Assembly: GCA_016858145.1 (NCBI GenBank)
Contig: JAEHOE010000001.1
Coordinates: 2,046,001 to 2,110,000 of the forward strand
From: Edaphochlamys debaryana
Lineage: Eukaryota > Chlorophyta > Chlorophyceae > Chlamydomonadales
Length of the DNA: 64,000 nt
Direction of reading: 5' to 3'
The notes under the pieces were generated by a model, which was given only the letters and a program-made list of their open reading frames with translations, did not search any database and was not told the origin of the DNA. This document shows positions 22,402-39,567 of the stretch, piece by piece. The translations under genes and the position numbers were made by a program. Each line of letters begins with the position of its first letter. Position 1 is the first letter of the stretch.

Positions 22402-23114
22402 GCCTTGCCCATGCTTGCGGTCACGTTATCTGCCAGATCTCCTTGTTTCAAGACAGCATCTGGAGCAATCCGGGACTGCGTGGTGAGCGGGTACCCTGGT
22501 TGCCAGCACCAGCAAGACTGTGACTCTGGTATGGCCGTGCTCAGCTGCATCCCGACTACACCCCGCGCATACCGCTTCGTGAACGGGGCGATGCCCTCCT
22601 GTCCAATTTCAGTCTGGCAACTCCGAGATGGAGCCCGCGCACGGGACTGCCCTCGATTGAGTCCCCAGCGTCAGAGCACCACCCGCCACCACGCCCCAAC
22701 ACCGTGAACCGACCGGTTTTGCGCCCGACCCAATCCCGACAAAACGGGTCGTTGCACCCGAGCCCGATGGCAAACGAGCGGCAGCCCTCAACCACTTCCA
22801 AGAGGGTGCCGTACTGGTCATCACGCGCAATCCCGGCACCACGCGTCCGCACTAGCCTATACTCTCTCCCTCCTGAGTGGACCGGGGACAGCGCCCTCCC
22901 TGCACCTGCCTTGACCAGTTATAGCCCTCTCACGTGCCACCCCTCGGTCCTCATCACAAGCCGAGCTGCTCACACCGCCGCATCCAGCCCTCACCGCCTG
23001 TCCTCCACACCAGCCCCCGCCCCCTTCAGCCCTCAAAACTCCCGCCCTTCTTCCCCCTCCCCACACCACCTCCCGTCCTCTTCCCTCCGCCCCTCCGGCC
23101 TGCCCGCACTCCCC

Positions 23115-29129
<6,015 letters not shown>

Positions 29130-29930
29130 TATGTCAGACCTATTGTGAATACCAGCAACTGATCGCGCAACTGATCAAGGTACTGAGCGCGCTTGGCGCG
29201 TGATGCGCGTTTTGCCGCGCGGATACCGCCTTCTGTGTCGCTCGTAAAGCCGCGTGATGGAAGCGTGGCTTACAGGTCTAAGCGGTAGTGTAAAGGCAGA
29301 GGGAGAAGAGGGGCACCACGCGACAAGCACGACCGTCCAGATTGGGTTTGGCACGCTCTTTCCCCCCTTTCCCTTCTTTCCCCGCGGCTCGCTCCGTTCT
29401 GCGTCCCCGCCCCTTTCCCCCCTAAGCAGCCACACAACTTCCGAAAGTAGCAGGACCGAAGCAGTTCCCCTCAGCTCCTCGCACAACGCCGGACATAAAG
29501 CAGGTTAGGCGTGGGACTGGGCCCTACTGGGCGCCGCCCTGCGCGCTCGCTCGCGAGGACTGCGCGCCTGCCCCTAACAGGTCAGAACTGCGTAGACCCT
29601 CGACAGGAGGACAATGGCAGGGAGCTCTTATCGGAGGCCGGGCCGGGGCAAGGCGGGGCACGGCGGGCTGCGGGCGGGCGAAGACCGAAGAGGGAAGGAC
29701 AAGGGCAGGTCGGTGAGCGGCCCTTGGGTCATCTCGTGCTTCCTCGCTCCTGGCATTCCAAGGGCGACTCATTGCTAGATGCTCAAGTCAGAAGTGCCTT
29801 GAGCATGGTCTTTGGCGGTCGAAGGTGTTTGGGGCATGCGGCGACCTCGCCCCTGCTGAGTCGCGAGCCCCCGCTTCACCCACATACCTACACGGAAACT
29901 CACCTCTGCTTCGCTCGATCGCATAGCATC
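29130..29930. other. Divergent promoter region between ALDH22-like and TIM9 genes
   Basis: Some 800 bases separate the two ATGs. No coding exon or clear TATA box is seen. Confidence 0.5.
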
Positions 29931-30924
29931 ATGAATTTCCCGCTGGACTCCGTTAGTGACCTCCCCGATGATGCCAAGATGGCTCTCGGCGCTGCGCTGG
30001 AGCAGATGCAAGTGCGAGACAGGTGCGACCTTACCACCTGAAGACACCAGCAAGGGTCACTTGCGACGGCGTGCGCGGGTCCCAGCAAAATAGCTCAGAT
30101 GCACGCTCAGGCGGCGCTTCGCGACGGCTTTCGGGGTCCCGCGGACGATCTTGAGGCATGCTGTTGTTGCGGGTGCGCCGCAGCCTGAAGATGTACAACA
30201 GCCTCGTGGAGCGATGCTTCAAGGAGTGCGTCGAGGACATGCGCAGCAAGGCGCTAACGGGCAAAGAGGAGCAGGTGTGCGGCTCAGATGACGAGGGGGC
30301 CATGGCCGGGGGCTCAGATGACGAGGGGGGCCGGGGGCTCAGATGACGAGGGGGCCACGGGGAGAGTTGGCCGGGGCGGGGGGCTCTCAGGTTGACCGGG
30401 GAGGGGTAGGAGGGCATGACCGAGCTCTGCCCCCGCTAGCCCGGCAGGCCCGCGGGCAGAGGCGGCGAGGCCGCAACAGCGCTTTGACACCTCTTACCTT
30501 GCTTGTCCTGGTGGTCCCAGTAGCTGCGCCGCTTGTTTCATCCGCATTTGCTCGCCTGCAACTCGACCTCCTGTCCCAAACCTCTGCTCCCGCGAGCCCG
30601 GCATACCCGTTGGCAGAGGCGGCGAGGCCGCCACGCCGCTCCGACACCTCTTCCCTTGCTTGTCCTAGTGGTCCTAGCAGCTACGCCGCTTGTTTCATCC
30701 GCGTTTGCTCGCCTGCAACTCGACCTCCTGTCCCAAACCTCACCTCCAAGCTCTCAACCCTCCCTGCCTCCCCCCCCTTCCATCTCCGACCCCAGTGCGT
30801 GGCCAAGTGCTGCGAAAAGTTCATGCATGTGACTGCGCGCGTGGGCATGCGGTTCCAGGAGTTCTTCACGCAAATGGAGCAGCAAGCGGCGCAGCAGGCG
30901 GCCGCGGCGCAGGGGGGGAAATGA
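29931..30924 (+). CDS. TIM9: Mitochondrial import inner membrane translocase subunit Tim9
   Basis: Three exons (29931-30022, 30184-30274, 30796-30924) join in phase to 103 residues. The small-Tim signature is the twin CX3C pair: CFKEC in exon 2 and CVAKC at the start of exon 3, separated by a short helical spacer (VEDMRSKALTGKEEQ). MYNSLVERCF and FMHVTARVGMRFQEFF match Tim9 more closely than Tim8, 10 or 13. The protein would pair with Tim10 as a hexameric intermembrane-space chaperone carrying hydrophobic precursors to the TIM22 complex. The Ala/Gln tail (QQAAQQAAAAQGGK) is longer than in plant Tim9. Intron 2 contains direct repeats. Confidence 0.93.
30281..30352. repeat. Short tandem repeat in TIM9 intron 2
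   Basis: The motif GGCTCAGATGACGAGGGGG is repeated three times at 22-29 base spacing, just inside the donor side of intron 2. Confidence 0.8.
30437..30750. repeat. 157-bp direct repeat pair in TIM9 intron 2
   Basis: Two copies, about 30437-30590 and 30594-30750, are roughly 90% alike and offset by 157 bases. Both contain CTTGTTTCATCCGC and TGCAACTCGACCTCCTGTCC. The twin short frames at 30533 and 30690 come from this duplication. Confidence 0.85.
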
Positions 30925-32234
30925 GGAGTGGGCTTGGCGGGAGCGAGCGGCTGAGCAGTGGAGGAGGAGGAGGCCGCAGCTGCGCAAAGCTGGGGCTAGT
31001 GGGGTGCAGGCGTGGAAAGCGCCTTGTTCCGGGAGTGGGGTGCAGCATGCGTGGACGTTGCGCTGGGCTCGGGTGGGGGAGGGGCGCGTGGTAGGGTGCA
31101 CGTCAGTTTGGGAAGGCGCAGGCGGATGCAGTAGCTGCGCGGTGGTTGGCCATGGGTTGAGGTTGCAGGATTCTGATCTGGGAGTTGAGGCATGAGCTCC
31201 CGGCCTCGTATTGAGTCTTGATGGGGTCGAAATGCGGCTCTAGTTTTGCCTGATCCACCACTGGAGATCGTTGCCTGTGTGCCGGGTCGTGATCGATGGC
31301 GGCTGGAGGCGCCATGCTGGAGCTTGGGGCGTTGTGCGGCTGCCGCGTCGCACACTGTGTGCGCGCCTGGGCCAGGCGGCCCCGCGTATCTTCAGGCATG
31401 GCTTCGCTGGGGGCATGTGGATGCGGGATATGTTGGCTTGGACCTTTACGTGTGTAAGGTATACCAGAAGGAAGCATCCTTGCTGTGTTGGCGTATCCAG
31501 GCACCTGGATCTGTGGACTGACGGAAGCTGCTGTTGACGTGCTTGCCTATTTTCCGACCTGAGCTCAGTGCTCCTGCAGCAACGGAGAGACTGCTGAACT
31601 AGAATGCGCCGCAGAGGGTGGGAACACACAGATCGGACCTCTGGTACATAACATCTGTTCCGGGGCCCTGCTCGGACCCTCTCGTTCGCAGCGGCCGCCC
31701 TCAGGGGGCCCAGCCTTCGCATCCACCACATCAACGCCACAAACCACACGCACTCAAAAGTTCAAAAACCTATGTCGCTTGAGACCAGAGCCGCCGCTGG
31801 CGCCTCGAGTGCTTGACGCGCGTGTCTACAAGGAGCCGCCCGGACCTGCTCTCGCTCTCTCCAGTATCGACACCTACCCCTGCCTAGGAGGCTCACACCG
31901 CAGCGCACTGCTATCCTAGCAGTACCTCACTCTATGCGTCCTTTATGCGTACACGCCTGCCCTATGTTCTGTGTCTGCACCCCATGCTTTGCCTTCAACC
32001 CGCATCGAGCCCCGCACGATTCAACATTATCGAACACAGCCGCTGCCCTGACGAGCCGGCTCCCTGTGCCACTCTAACTAGCAACCCTCCTGCACACCGC
32101 CGGCCTTCCATCTTGGCCGCATACCAATCTTCTCCCGGCCTCCCTAGATCGGCCCACACGCCGGGGCGATGGCCCCTGGGCCACACGCTCCCTTGATCCT
32201 CACCCATACTTTCGCCTGCAAGGGCCGCCAGCCA
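30925..32234. other. Intergenic between convergent TIM9 and OPR-like genes
   Basis: It holds the TIM9 3' UTR with TGTAA at 31453-31457 (about 530 bases past the stop), then sequence without a recognisable gene. Short frames here show no family features. Confidence 0.55.
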
Positions 32235-35130
32235 TTACCGCCACGGCTGCTGCCCCCGCGGCGGCTGCTGCGGCTCCATGTCCCGGTCCCGGCCGCCCCC
32301 GCCGCGGCCCTCCCCCGCCAGCGCGCCGCCGGCCTCGTCCCGCGACGCCGTCGCCGAGCCAGGAAGCGACGGCGCGGGCGACGGCGCCTGCTGCCGCTGC
32401 GCGTACACCCACCGCGCCAGGCGCCGCAGCGGCAGCTTGGACCGCAGCGCGGCCCGCTCCAGCCCGTAGCACAGCGCGTCGCTCATGTCCCGCCGCGGCA
32501 CCCACTGCAGAAGCTGGAGCGTCTCCACGGCCTGCGCCAGCTGCCGGTCCGAGGCGCGCCGCTCCAGCCACTCAGGCACGCGGTCCACGTAGAGGCGCAG
32601 GAAGGCGCGCGGCGGCAGGATGCCGGCCTTGGCCGACTGCCAGCACACGAAGTGGAGCGTCGCGGGCTCCAGCGCGTCCTCCGTGGCCGGGGACCGCAGC
32701 CGGATGGGGCCAAACTCGTTGTCGTAGTCGGCCTGGACCCAGGCCTGGGGCGGCGGGTGCTGCGCGTGGAGGCGGCAGGAGGGCATGCGCTGCATGGGCG
32801 GCGGCAGGAGGCGTTCGGGCGGCGGGGCGGCCGGGTCGGGCGGTGGAGATGCAGAGGGGGCCGGCGGGCGCGACCGCCCGGGCCGCTGCGGGTGGGTGTC
32901 GAGGGGTCGGGGCGCAGATGCAGCCGACGGCCCCCGAGCGGGCTCATCCTCCGCCTGCGGCTGCGGCTGTGGGTGCTGCTGGTGCGGTGGTGATTGCGCC
33001 TGGGCCCGGTGGTGAGGCTGCGGCTGGTGGAAGGGCTCCGAAGCGTGGTCTGGGTGGTGGGACTGGGCGGGGGACGGCGGCGGGTCTGCGAGGTGCCCGA
33101 GCGCCTGGCCCTGCGGGAGCGGTGCCGCCACGTCCACAAAAGCACGCGACCACAGCCGCCGCACAATGCTCGGCGCTGGCGCTGACGACGGCCCCGAGTG
33201 CTGCCCCGGCGGCGAGTGCTGCGACTGAGACTCCACTCCGCGCACCCCAGCAGCGGCGCCCGGCGCCGCCGCCCCCGCGCCTGCTGCTGCCCCGAGCCCA
33301 CCCGGACCTGCTGCTGCTGCTGCCACCGCCGCTGCTCCTGCCGCGACCGCGCCCGCGCCCAGGCCCTGACCAAGCCCCGGGCCCATGTACCGCGCAAACA
33401 CGTAGCCCCAGAAACGCGCCCGCACCGGCACCTGCATCTCGCCGAACGCGTGCGCCAGCATGGCCAGCTGCGACGCGCCGCCCTCGCCCAGCCGCCCCTC
33501 CACGTACTGGTACAGCGGGTCCAGGTCGGGCCGCAGCTGCCGGTGCACGCGGCGGTGCGCGTCCACGAAGCCAGTGAGGAAGCTGAAGGACCAGTGGTCC
33601 AGCGGGCTGGGCCGCTGGCCGTAGACTTGGGCAACCACGGGCATGAGCGCCCGGTAGGCGTGCGATTGGAGCGGCAGGCGCAGCTTGTGGCAGTTGTACA
33701 GGAGCTGCGCGGCTCGCCAGGGCGCCAGGCCGCCGCGCCCGCGGTCGTGGGCGGTGGGCGTGGGCGCCGAGGTGGAGGGCGAGGCGGCGGCGGAAGAGGT
33801 GGAGGTGGAGGAGGAGGCGTGCCGCAAGTTGGAGTTGGGACCCGGTCCGGGGCCGGGGCCGGGCAGGCCGCAGCCGCAGGCGCCGTTGCTGCCCGGCAGG
33901 AGGCGGTCGCTGGTGGAGGCGGCCGCGGCCGCAGCGGTGGCGCCGTTGATGACCACGGTCAGCCCTGAGGTCACCACGTGGCTGGGCTGGCCGCTAGTGC
34001 TGGGGCCGTGCGCGAAGGTGCCATTGATCTCGCTGGAGCCGGCGAAGGCGGCGCCGTTGCTGCTGGCACCGCTAAAGCTGTCGCCCCCGCTGGAGCTCCG
34101 GCTCAAGCCTCCGCTGCTGGCGCTTCCGTTGGTGCTGGCACTGGGGCTCGCACTAGCGTCGGACCCGGCCGGCTCGGCGAAAGAGTAGCGTTCAAGCAGC
34201 CGGGCCACGCAGCCGGCGAGGCGCCGGCGCGTCTCAGGGCCAACGGTGATCAGCCGTCGCCGCTGGGACCGGGACAGGCCGTAGAGGACCTGGTTGACGG
34301 CCGTGACGTCTAGCCGGTGCAGCAGCTCCTCCCGCTGCAGCACGGAGCGGTAGAAGGCGACCACGAACTCGGGGCGCCAGCGGCTGTCCAGGCGGCCAAC
34401 CGCACAGCAGATGTTCGACACGTCGGCTGGCCCCAGCTCGTGCACCCGGCCCTCCACGGCAGCGCTCCAGTCGTGCACGAGCTCGCTGACGGCCGGCTCG
34501 TGCTCCTCCAGGCGCCAGTCTGCATTGCTCATGGCCCACATAACGTTCGCCAGCGCGCGAACCCCGAAGTCGCGCAGGTGCGCCGAGGTGACCGCGATGA
34601 GCTGCCCCAAGAACTGCCTGAACGCCGGGTCCTGCGCAGGAGGCTCCACATCTGCTTCTACGTCATGTTCTAAGCCCGGCGCCCGGCTGTATAGCGTGGC
34701 CAGACGCGTCCAGGCGGTGGACACGTTAACGAAGTCCACTCGCGCCCACGACGACTCCAGCACATCGCTCAACTCCCGCCAGGAGCGCGCCTGTGCTATC
34801 GTGTCATTTAGCTGCGCCACGAATGATCGAGGCGAAGACTGGCCCGGCGGAGAATGGAGGAACGAGACCAGAGCGTCCGCAGCCGAGTCCGGAGGGAAAA
34901 TCTGCCGCGGGACGGCGCGAAAGTTGTTAGATGAACAGAATCTTAGCGTGGCATGCCCTCAGCAGCGAGCGACGCCGACCCACCTCCGTGTTTGGCGTCC
35001 GCGCTGCAAGCTGCGCCGCCTGGGGCTGGTGATGGCCTCTAGAGCGAGCACGGATGCTGCTACGGTAGAAGCACGGTTTTGATCTGGACAAGGCGCCTCG
35101 GCGGAGCCTGCCCTCGGCCCCGGTGAGCAT
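32235..35130 (-). CDS. Octotricopeptide/RAP-type organelle RNA-metabolism protein
   Basis: Two exons: 35130-34984 (49 codons) and 34901-32235 (stop included), giving 937 residues. The ATG at 35130 is preferred. The apparent start at 34820 is a GTG inside the second exon, whose frame runs back in phase to the acceptor at 34902. The N-terminus is rich in Arg/Ser/Ala (RGALSRSKPCFYRSSIRARS), like a chloroplast or mitochondrial transit peptide. Helical repeats follow: FGVRALANVMWAMSNADW, DVSNICCAVGRLDS, LDVTAVNQVLYGLSRSQ, APWRAAQLLYNCHKLRLP, ASQLAMLAHAFGEMQV and a similar C-terminal block. Low-complexity Ser/Ala/Gly and Gln/Pro/His insertions separate them. Such OPR/FASTK-like proteins bind organelle transcripts in Chlamydomonas. 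The RNA target is unknown, and I could not confirm a terminal RAP domain. Confidence 0.75.
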
Positions 35131-35656
35131 GCTGCCTGAGACGCGAGCTCCCTCTAGGAATCTAGCCCCATTCCTCTAACTGATGTTCAGTACACTATGC
35201 AAGAAGACGCACGCAAGAACGCGCTCCCAGATCTTCAATTGTCGTGCAGAGGAGACAGGGTTCACAAAAATGGCCGCTCTGGTCCTTGGCCCCCACCTCA
35301 AAAGATAGACGCTGGCGAAAATCTTCAGTTAGAGCGATGAACTTAGAAGCGACCAACGAGCGACGCACACGCCCGCAGGCCATTGGTCGGCACCTTCCCC
35401 CGCCCCCGCCTGCAAGACCCACGCTCTGCAGTCAGCCCACCAGACCCCCCCTCCTGCATAATTGGTCACATATGTAAACTGCATAGCCAGGCGCTGTTAA
35501 CAGCCTATCAGCTCGGTGGTCGCCTCTCATTTCCCACGGCACCCGCAGCTCTGCGCACCTCAGCACAGCCCCCCACTGCCGCCCCGCTGCCCAGACCCCA
35601 ATGTCTGACTCCCCGCCATATTGTCTGCAATCTCAATCCTTCATTTCCGTACGCAC
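35131..35656. other. Intergenic between two reverse-strand genes
   Basis: This is the promoter of the OPR-like gene and the 3' flank of the sphingomyelin-synthase-like gene. No exon seen. Confidence 0.5.
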
Positions 35657-38600
35657 TTACGCCTTCCCGGCAATCACGATGATGCCTGCTACTAATAGGC
35701 AGCCGATGATGAGAGCAAGCACCGCAGGGTTGAGCTTGTCCCGGGCTTGACCAGGCGGTCGCTTGGGCAGCACAGTTTCCGCGGGTGGGTACACCCATTG
35801 AAGCCAGTCCCACACGGCCCACGTCACCTGCGTGAGGAGCGAGTTGAGGTACCTGTGTCAGTGCTTGCTCCACCCTTTTCACCAATCCCAACTCGATTCC
35901 ACTCCGCAAGCAAACAGCATCTGCCCGTACAAACGCTCTCTCTCCTCGCAGCCCCGCCTCACCGCGGCACATTCGGAGCGTACCCCTTCCAACCTTCCTG
36001 GTTAACTATCCCCTGCCCTGCTCACCACGACGGCTAGGAGCATGTCCACCGAGTAGTGTTGCAGCGTCACGACATCGTTGATGCACGCATGGAAGAGCGC
36101 CAGCCAGAGCAGCTGCGGGGCCGGGGAGGAAAGGCAAACCGAGAATACTGCTTTCCAGGTGCTGGACGCCCAAGCACTGTCCTAGTGATGCCGTGCACAG
36201 GCCGGCGCGCCCATGAGCGCGGCCGCCCTTCCTACGCGGCCATGCAGGGGCCCGTGTGGCACTGCGCTGTAGGAACAAGGCCGCCGCTCCCGAGCCAGGA
36301 CGCACCCAGGTGGTCAGGCGGTGCCCCGGGTAGTAGGTGCGCCAGGCCAGGGGCGCCAGCATCCAGAAGGCCGCGTGGCCGCTGGGGCGCAGGAGCGGGA
36401 GGGGGGGGGAGGGCAGCACGTGACGGGGCGGGAGCAGGCGGGTCACCGGGGTCAGCAGTCTCAGCGCCGGTGCTGATGGGAGGAGCCGGGCCAGCCGGCC
36501 CAGAGGCAAGGCCACGTGGTCGCACCCAAGCGCCAGCCCTGCCGTCGCAGGCGCAGTCAACGCTGCCCAGCCCGCCGCACCTGAAGATGAGGTCGTTGCA
36601 GCCCCCGAAGCCGCGGATGGTGGTGTACCCCGCCCGGATGGTGGCCCACAGCCCCTCGGGCACCGGCGGGAAGCGCTTGGCGTAGCAGCCGGGGCGCGGG
36701 TTGGGCAGCACCGTGCTCATGAAGCTGCAGGTCAGGCGGAGGTCGGGGCGGGTTGTGCGCACACTCATGACAGGCTCCAGAGACCTGGCCAAGGCCTGGA
36801 AGCAAGCAAGCACCAACATGGTGCTTGCAAAGGTCCAGGGCCGCTCACCAGCACATGCGCAGGATGCGGCTGCAGCAGATGGTCAGCACCGCCCGCGCCA
36901 TGATGCCGAAGCCCGAGTAGGGCACCTGCGGAGGCGGGGAGCGGTCACAGGGGAGTGCAGGACTCAAGCAAAGCAAGTGCAACTCTATGACGAGCCAGCA
37001 GAGTCAAGATACACCAACGGCGGCCAACGCGATACCGCTGCAGACCACCTCTTGCGTCCCAAGCACGCTCTCCTCGGCCGCCTGACACCAAGACAGCCTC
37101 ACACCCAACCCGCCCCGTGCACCCCTTCGACACACTCCTCTCCCCCGCCCCGCCACCCCCACCTATCCCCGCCTGCCGCCCCCGCCCCCACCTGCTCCCA
37201 CAGCACCGAGAACGCCAGCGCCAGCAGCAACACCAGGAACCGCAGCGTGTCCACCGCCCGAGCGCCCACGAACAGCCGCGCCCAGTCGCTGCGCGCCGCC
37301 AGCCACTTGGCTGCTATCCCAACGTTGTCCTGGGCAGGGAGGCGAAGGGAGGGGCGTGAAGCACAGCAAAGGTGCCTAAGTTGAGTGCCCTGCAGCTCGG
37401 GCAAGGGCCGGCGCACCGCCCCGCTGTGACAGCCCATGCCACGGACTTGCTGACGGGAGGCAGGCACCCGGTAGCAGCGGAGCAGCGGTACAACGAATGG
37501 GTCCGGCTCGCAGGTCCCTTGTGGGCACAGGTGCACACTAGCTTCTCCGTCCAACATCCCTTCGAGAGGTGCGATACCCTCATCCCGCCCTCCTTCCCGC
37601 CCTCGGACCGCCCACCTGCAGCCCGGGAATGTCGTGCTCCTTGCGCAGGTCCCACGCCGACACCAGCCTGCAGCGCCGGGCGGGACCGAGACCCAGGGCA
37701 ATGGAGACGCGCCGAGCAGCAACACCGGCCGTACCCTTGCTTGCAAGCTGACCCGCCTACCCACTTCCGGACATCCTTCCAACCACCCCCAGGCCCTTGC
37801 CGCCACCCCGCTGCAACCTGCAGGACGCCCGCCCTCCTGGCAGGCCTGGCTCGACCCAGGCTCTCCTGCCCTCACCCCCCACCCCACCCTCCTTCGCACC
37901 CTCCTGCCTACCCCCGCCCCCACCCACCACACAACGCAGTTCTCCACCGTCAGCTCCGCTAGCATGGCCACGAAGCACAGCAGGAAGCGAGGCACCTGCG
38001 CCTCCTCGTCTCGCCAGCGGCGGAAGCACAGGATGCGCCACAGCAGCAGCACCAGGCCTGGAGGCAGCGGGGTGGAGGCCGGCTTGTCCTGTGGCAATTC
38101 GGGGCACCGAGGCTGCACAGCACGACCGCGGGCAGTCCGGGGGGCTGAGCAGCTGGAGACTATGGTTCTGACAGCGAGCAGGGCCTGGAAGCAGCGCATG
38201 ACGACACAGCTTCAGCGTGACACGCAAAGTTGTGCAGCTCGCCTAACCGTACGCTAGCGCTCAACGAAAGCAGCTTCCCAAGCTTCATTCTCCATGGCCC
38301 TCAATCCCAAATAGTTTCCCCGTACACCCCGTGAACGGGCGTATGCACGGCCACCTCCCCGCACGCACCCACTGCCGATGCCGCCTCAATGGAGTATGCG
38401 GGCAGGTTGGGCAGGAAGGAGGGCGTCAGGAGCTCCAGTCCCGGCTGCAGGAGCAGGAGCAGGGCGCCGGCCAGGTCCAGCCGCAGCCCGCAGCGCCTCC
38501 GCACCGCCAGCCGATGCCTGGGGGCAACGTCAACACGAGCGCGGATGCGAGGCAACGAGGGCAGAGGGCGAGAAGGCGGCGGCTCGGGTGGTGGTGGGAT

Positions 38601-38873
38601 GGTGGTGGGAGGGCAGGTGGCAGGGGGCTCAGGGCAATGCGGCGGCCGCTCCGTGCCGGGCTGCGGAGCCACCGGCCCCCCAGCCCTCTGGAGCCAACAA
38701 ACGTACTCTTTGTCGGCTTGCCGCCCCTTCGCTGAGGGGTGGCCGTGGGCGCCCTCCCAGTCTCCGAAGACCTCGTCCCGCGCGTCAGCAGGCTGGTGTG
38801 CAGCCCTCCGCCGAACGCCCCCGCCGCGTCCCTCGATCATCCGTCCGTCTAGGTTCAGCACTACCGAGGCCAT
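35657..38873 (-). CDS. Sphingomyelin-synthase-like (PAP2_C) membrane phosphotransferase
   Basis: Ten reverse-strand exons from ATG at 38873 to the stop at 35659-35657 give about 418 residues with several hydrophobic segments (GALLLLLQPGLELL, FLLCFVAML, FLVLLLALAFSVLW, GIMARAVLTICC, MLLAVVV, LALIIGCLLVAGIIVIAG). The catalytic region reads GGCNDLIFSGHAAFW (the serine codon is split by an intron), then HACINDVVTLQHYSVDM. These hold the His, His, Asp triad of sphingomyelin synthases and other PAP2_C enzymes, which move a phospho-head-group between lipids, typically in Golgi or plasma membrane. Algae of this group are not known for sphingomyelin, so the product may be inositol-phosphoceramide or another head-group lipid. 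Substrate is inferred only. The first 55 residues are hydrophilic. Confidence 0.8.
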
Positions 38874-39567
38874 CGCGGCGAGCCTCTCGTGCGCTCAGGC
38901 CTTGGACCCGCCCGCGCGCGGAATTGACGACGACATCCAGCTAGCGCAGATTCTTTTACAGTGACATAGAGTGGCAAATATTGTCGCGTAGCATGTGTGC
39001 GTGTGTTGGACCTCTCTGCGACACGGCGACCAGCGTAGAGCGGCATGTTGCGGCACGTACCCGATTCCCCCCGCCCCCCCTTGAAGGGACTTGTGGGCAA
39101 GCCTCGTCCTATGCGCAGAGCGCTTATACCAGCCTCTGCTCGACGTGAAGGCTTCCTGCTTGGAGCCTGCGCTGGTTTTGCCCAGCCATCGGACATGTAA
39201 GGGAGAATGCTGGCCCACACCGGGGGAAGCACGCCGCAGCGGGAGGAAACAAGCAGTTAAAGGGGTGTATGGCATACGACCATGGTCCCCGAGGCTAACC
39301 CACACGTTCGGGCCCCCTCAAGCCCCCTCGTCCCCCCACCCCCCACTCATGCCTGAGCGGGCCTCTTGCGGCAACACGATCGTACCGCTCACCCGACTTC
39401 ACGCGTGTACCAGCTCCGTTCAAGCTTATATTGGTGCTATATGTTTGACTAGTGCAGCGCACCAAGGGCTTCTTTGTTCAACATCCCAACTTCGAGAAAT
39501 GCCCGGGCCCAGGGCTCGTCGCAAGAAGCCCAACCCAGCGTAGCTGTGTTAAGAACTGTCCTAGAGG
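38874..39567. other. Divergent promoter region between the SMS-like and ARM-TIR genes
   Basis: About 690 bases between ATGs. No exon or clear TATA box is seen. Confidence 0.5.

Larger units (their letters stand above)
20804..23114. other. Gene-poor stretch between ferritin-like and ALDH genes
   Basis: No exon of recognisable protein was found in 2.3 kb. It holds the ferritin-like gene's 3' UTR (TGTAA at 21425-21429), two adjoining hairpins (21617-21734), a pair of 26-bp direct repeats (22331-22401) and the 3' flank of the aldehyde dehydrogenase gene. GC is lower than in the genes. Confidence 0.6.

Noticed and set aside
22144..22707. A 187-residue intergenic frame as a gene
   Set aside because: It has no recognisable domain, no splice-supported extension and contains a direct repeat; coding evidence is insufficient.
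32483..33634. A 383-residue Arg/Ser-rich reverse frame
   Set aside because: It overlaps the OPR-like exon in another frame and shows the Arg bias of a GC-rich shadow frame.
34818..34820. Start of the OPR-like protein here
   Set aside because: The codon is GTG, and the frame extends in phase to a splice acceptor at 34902 and an upstream ATG exon at 35130.
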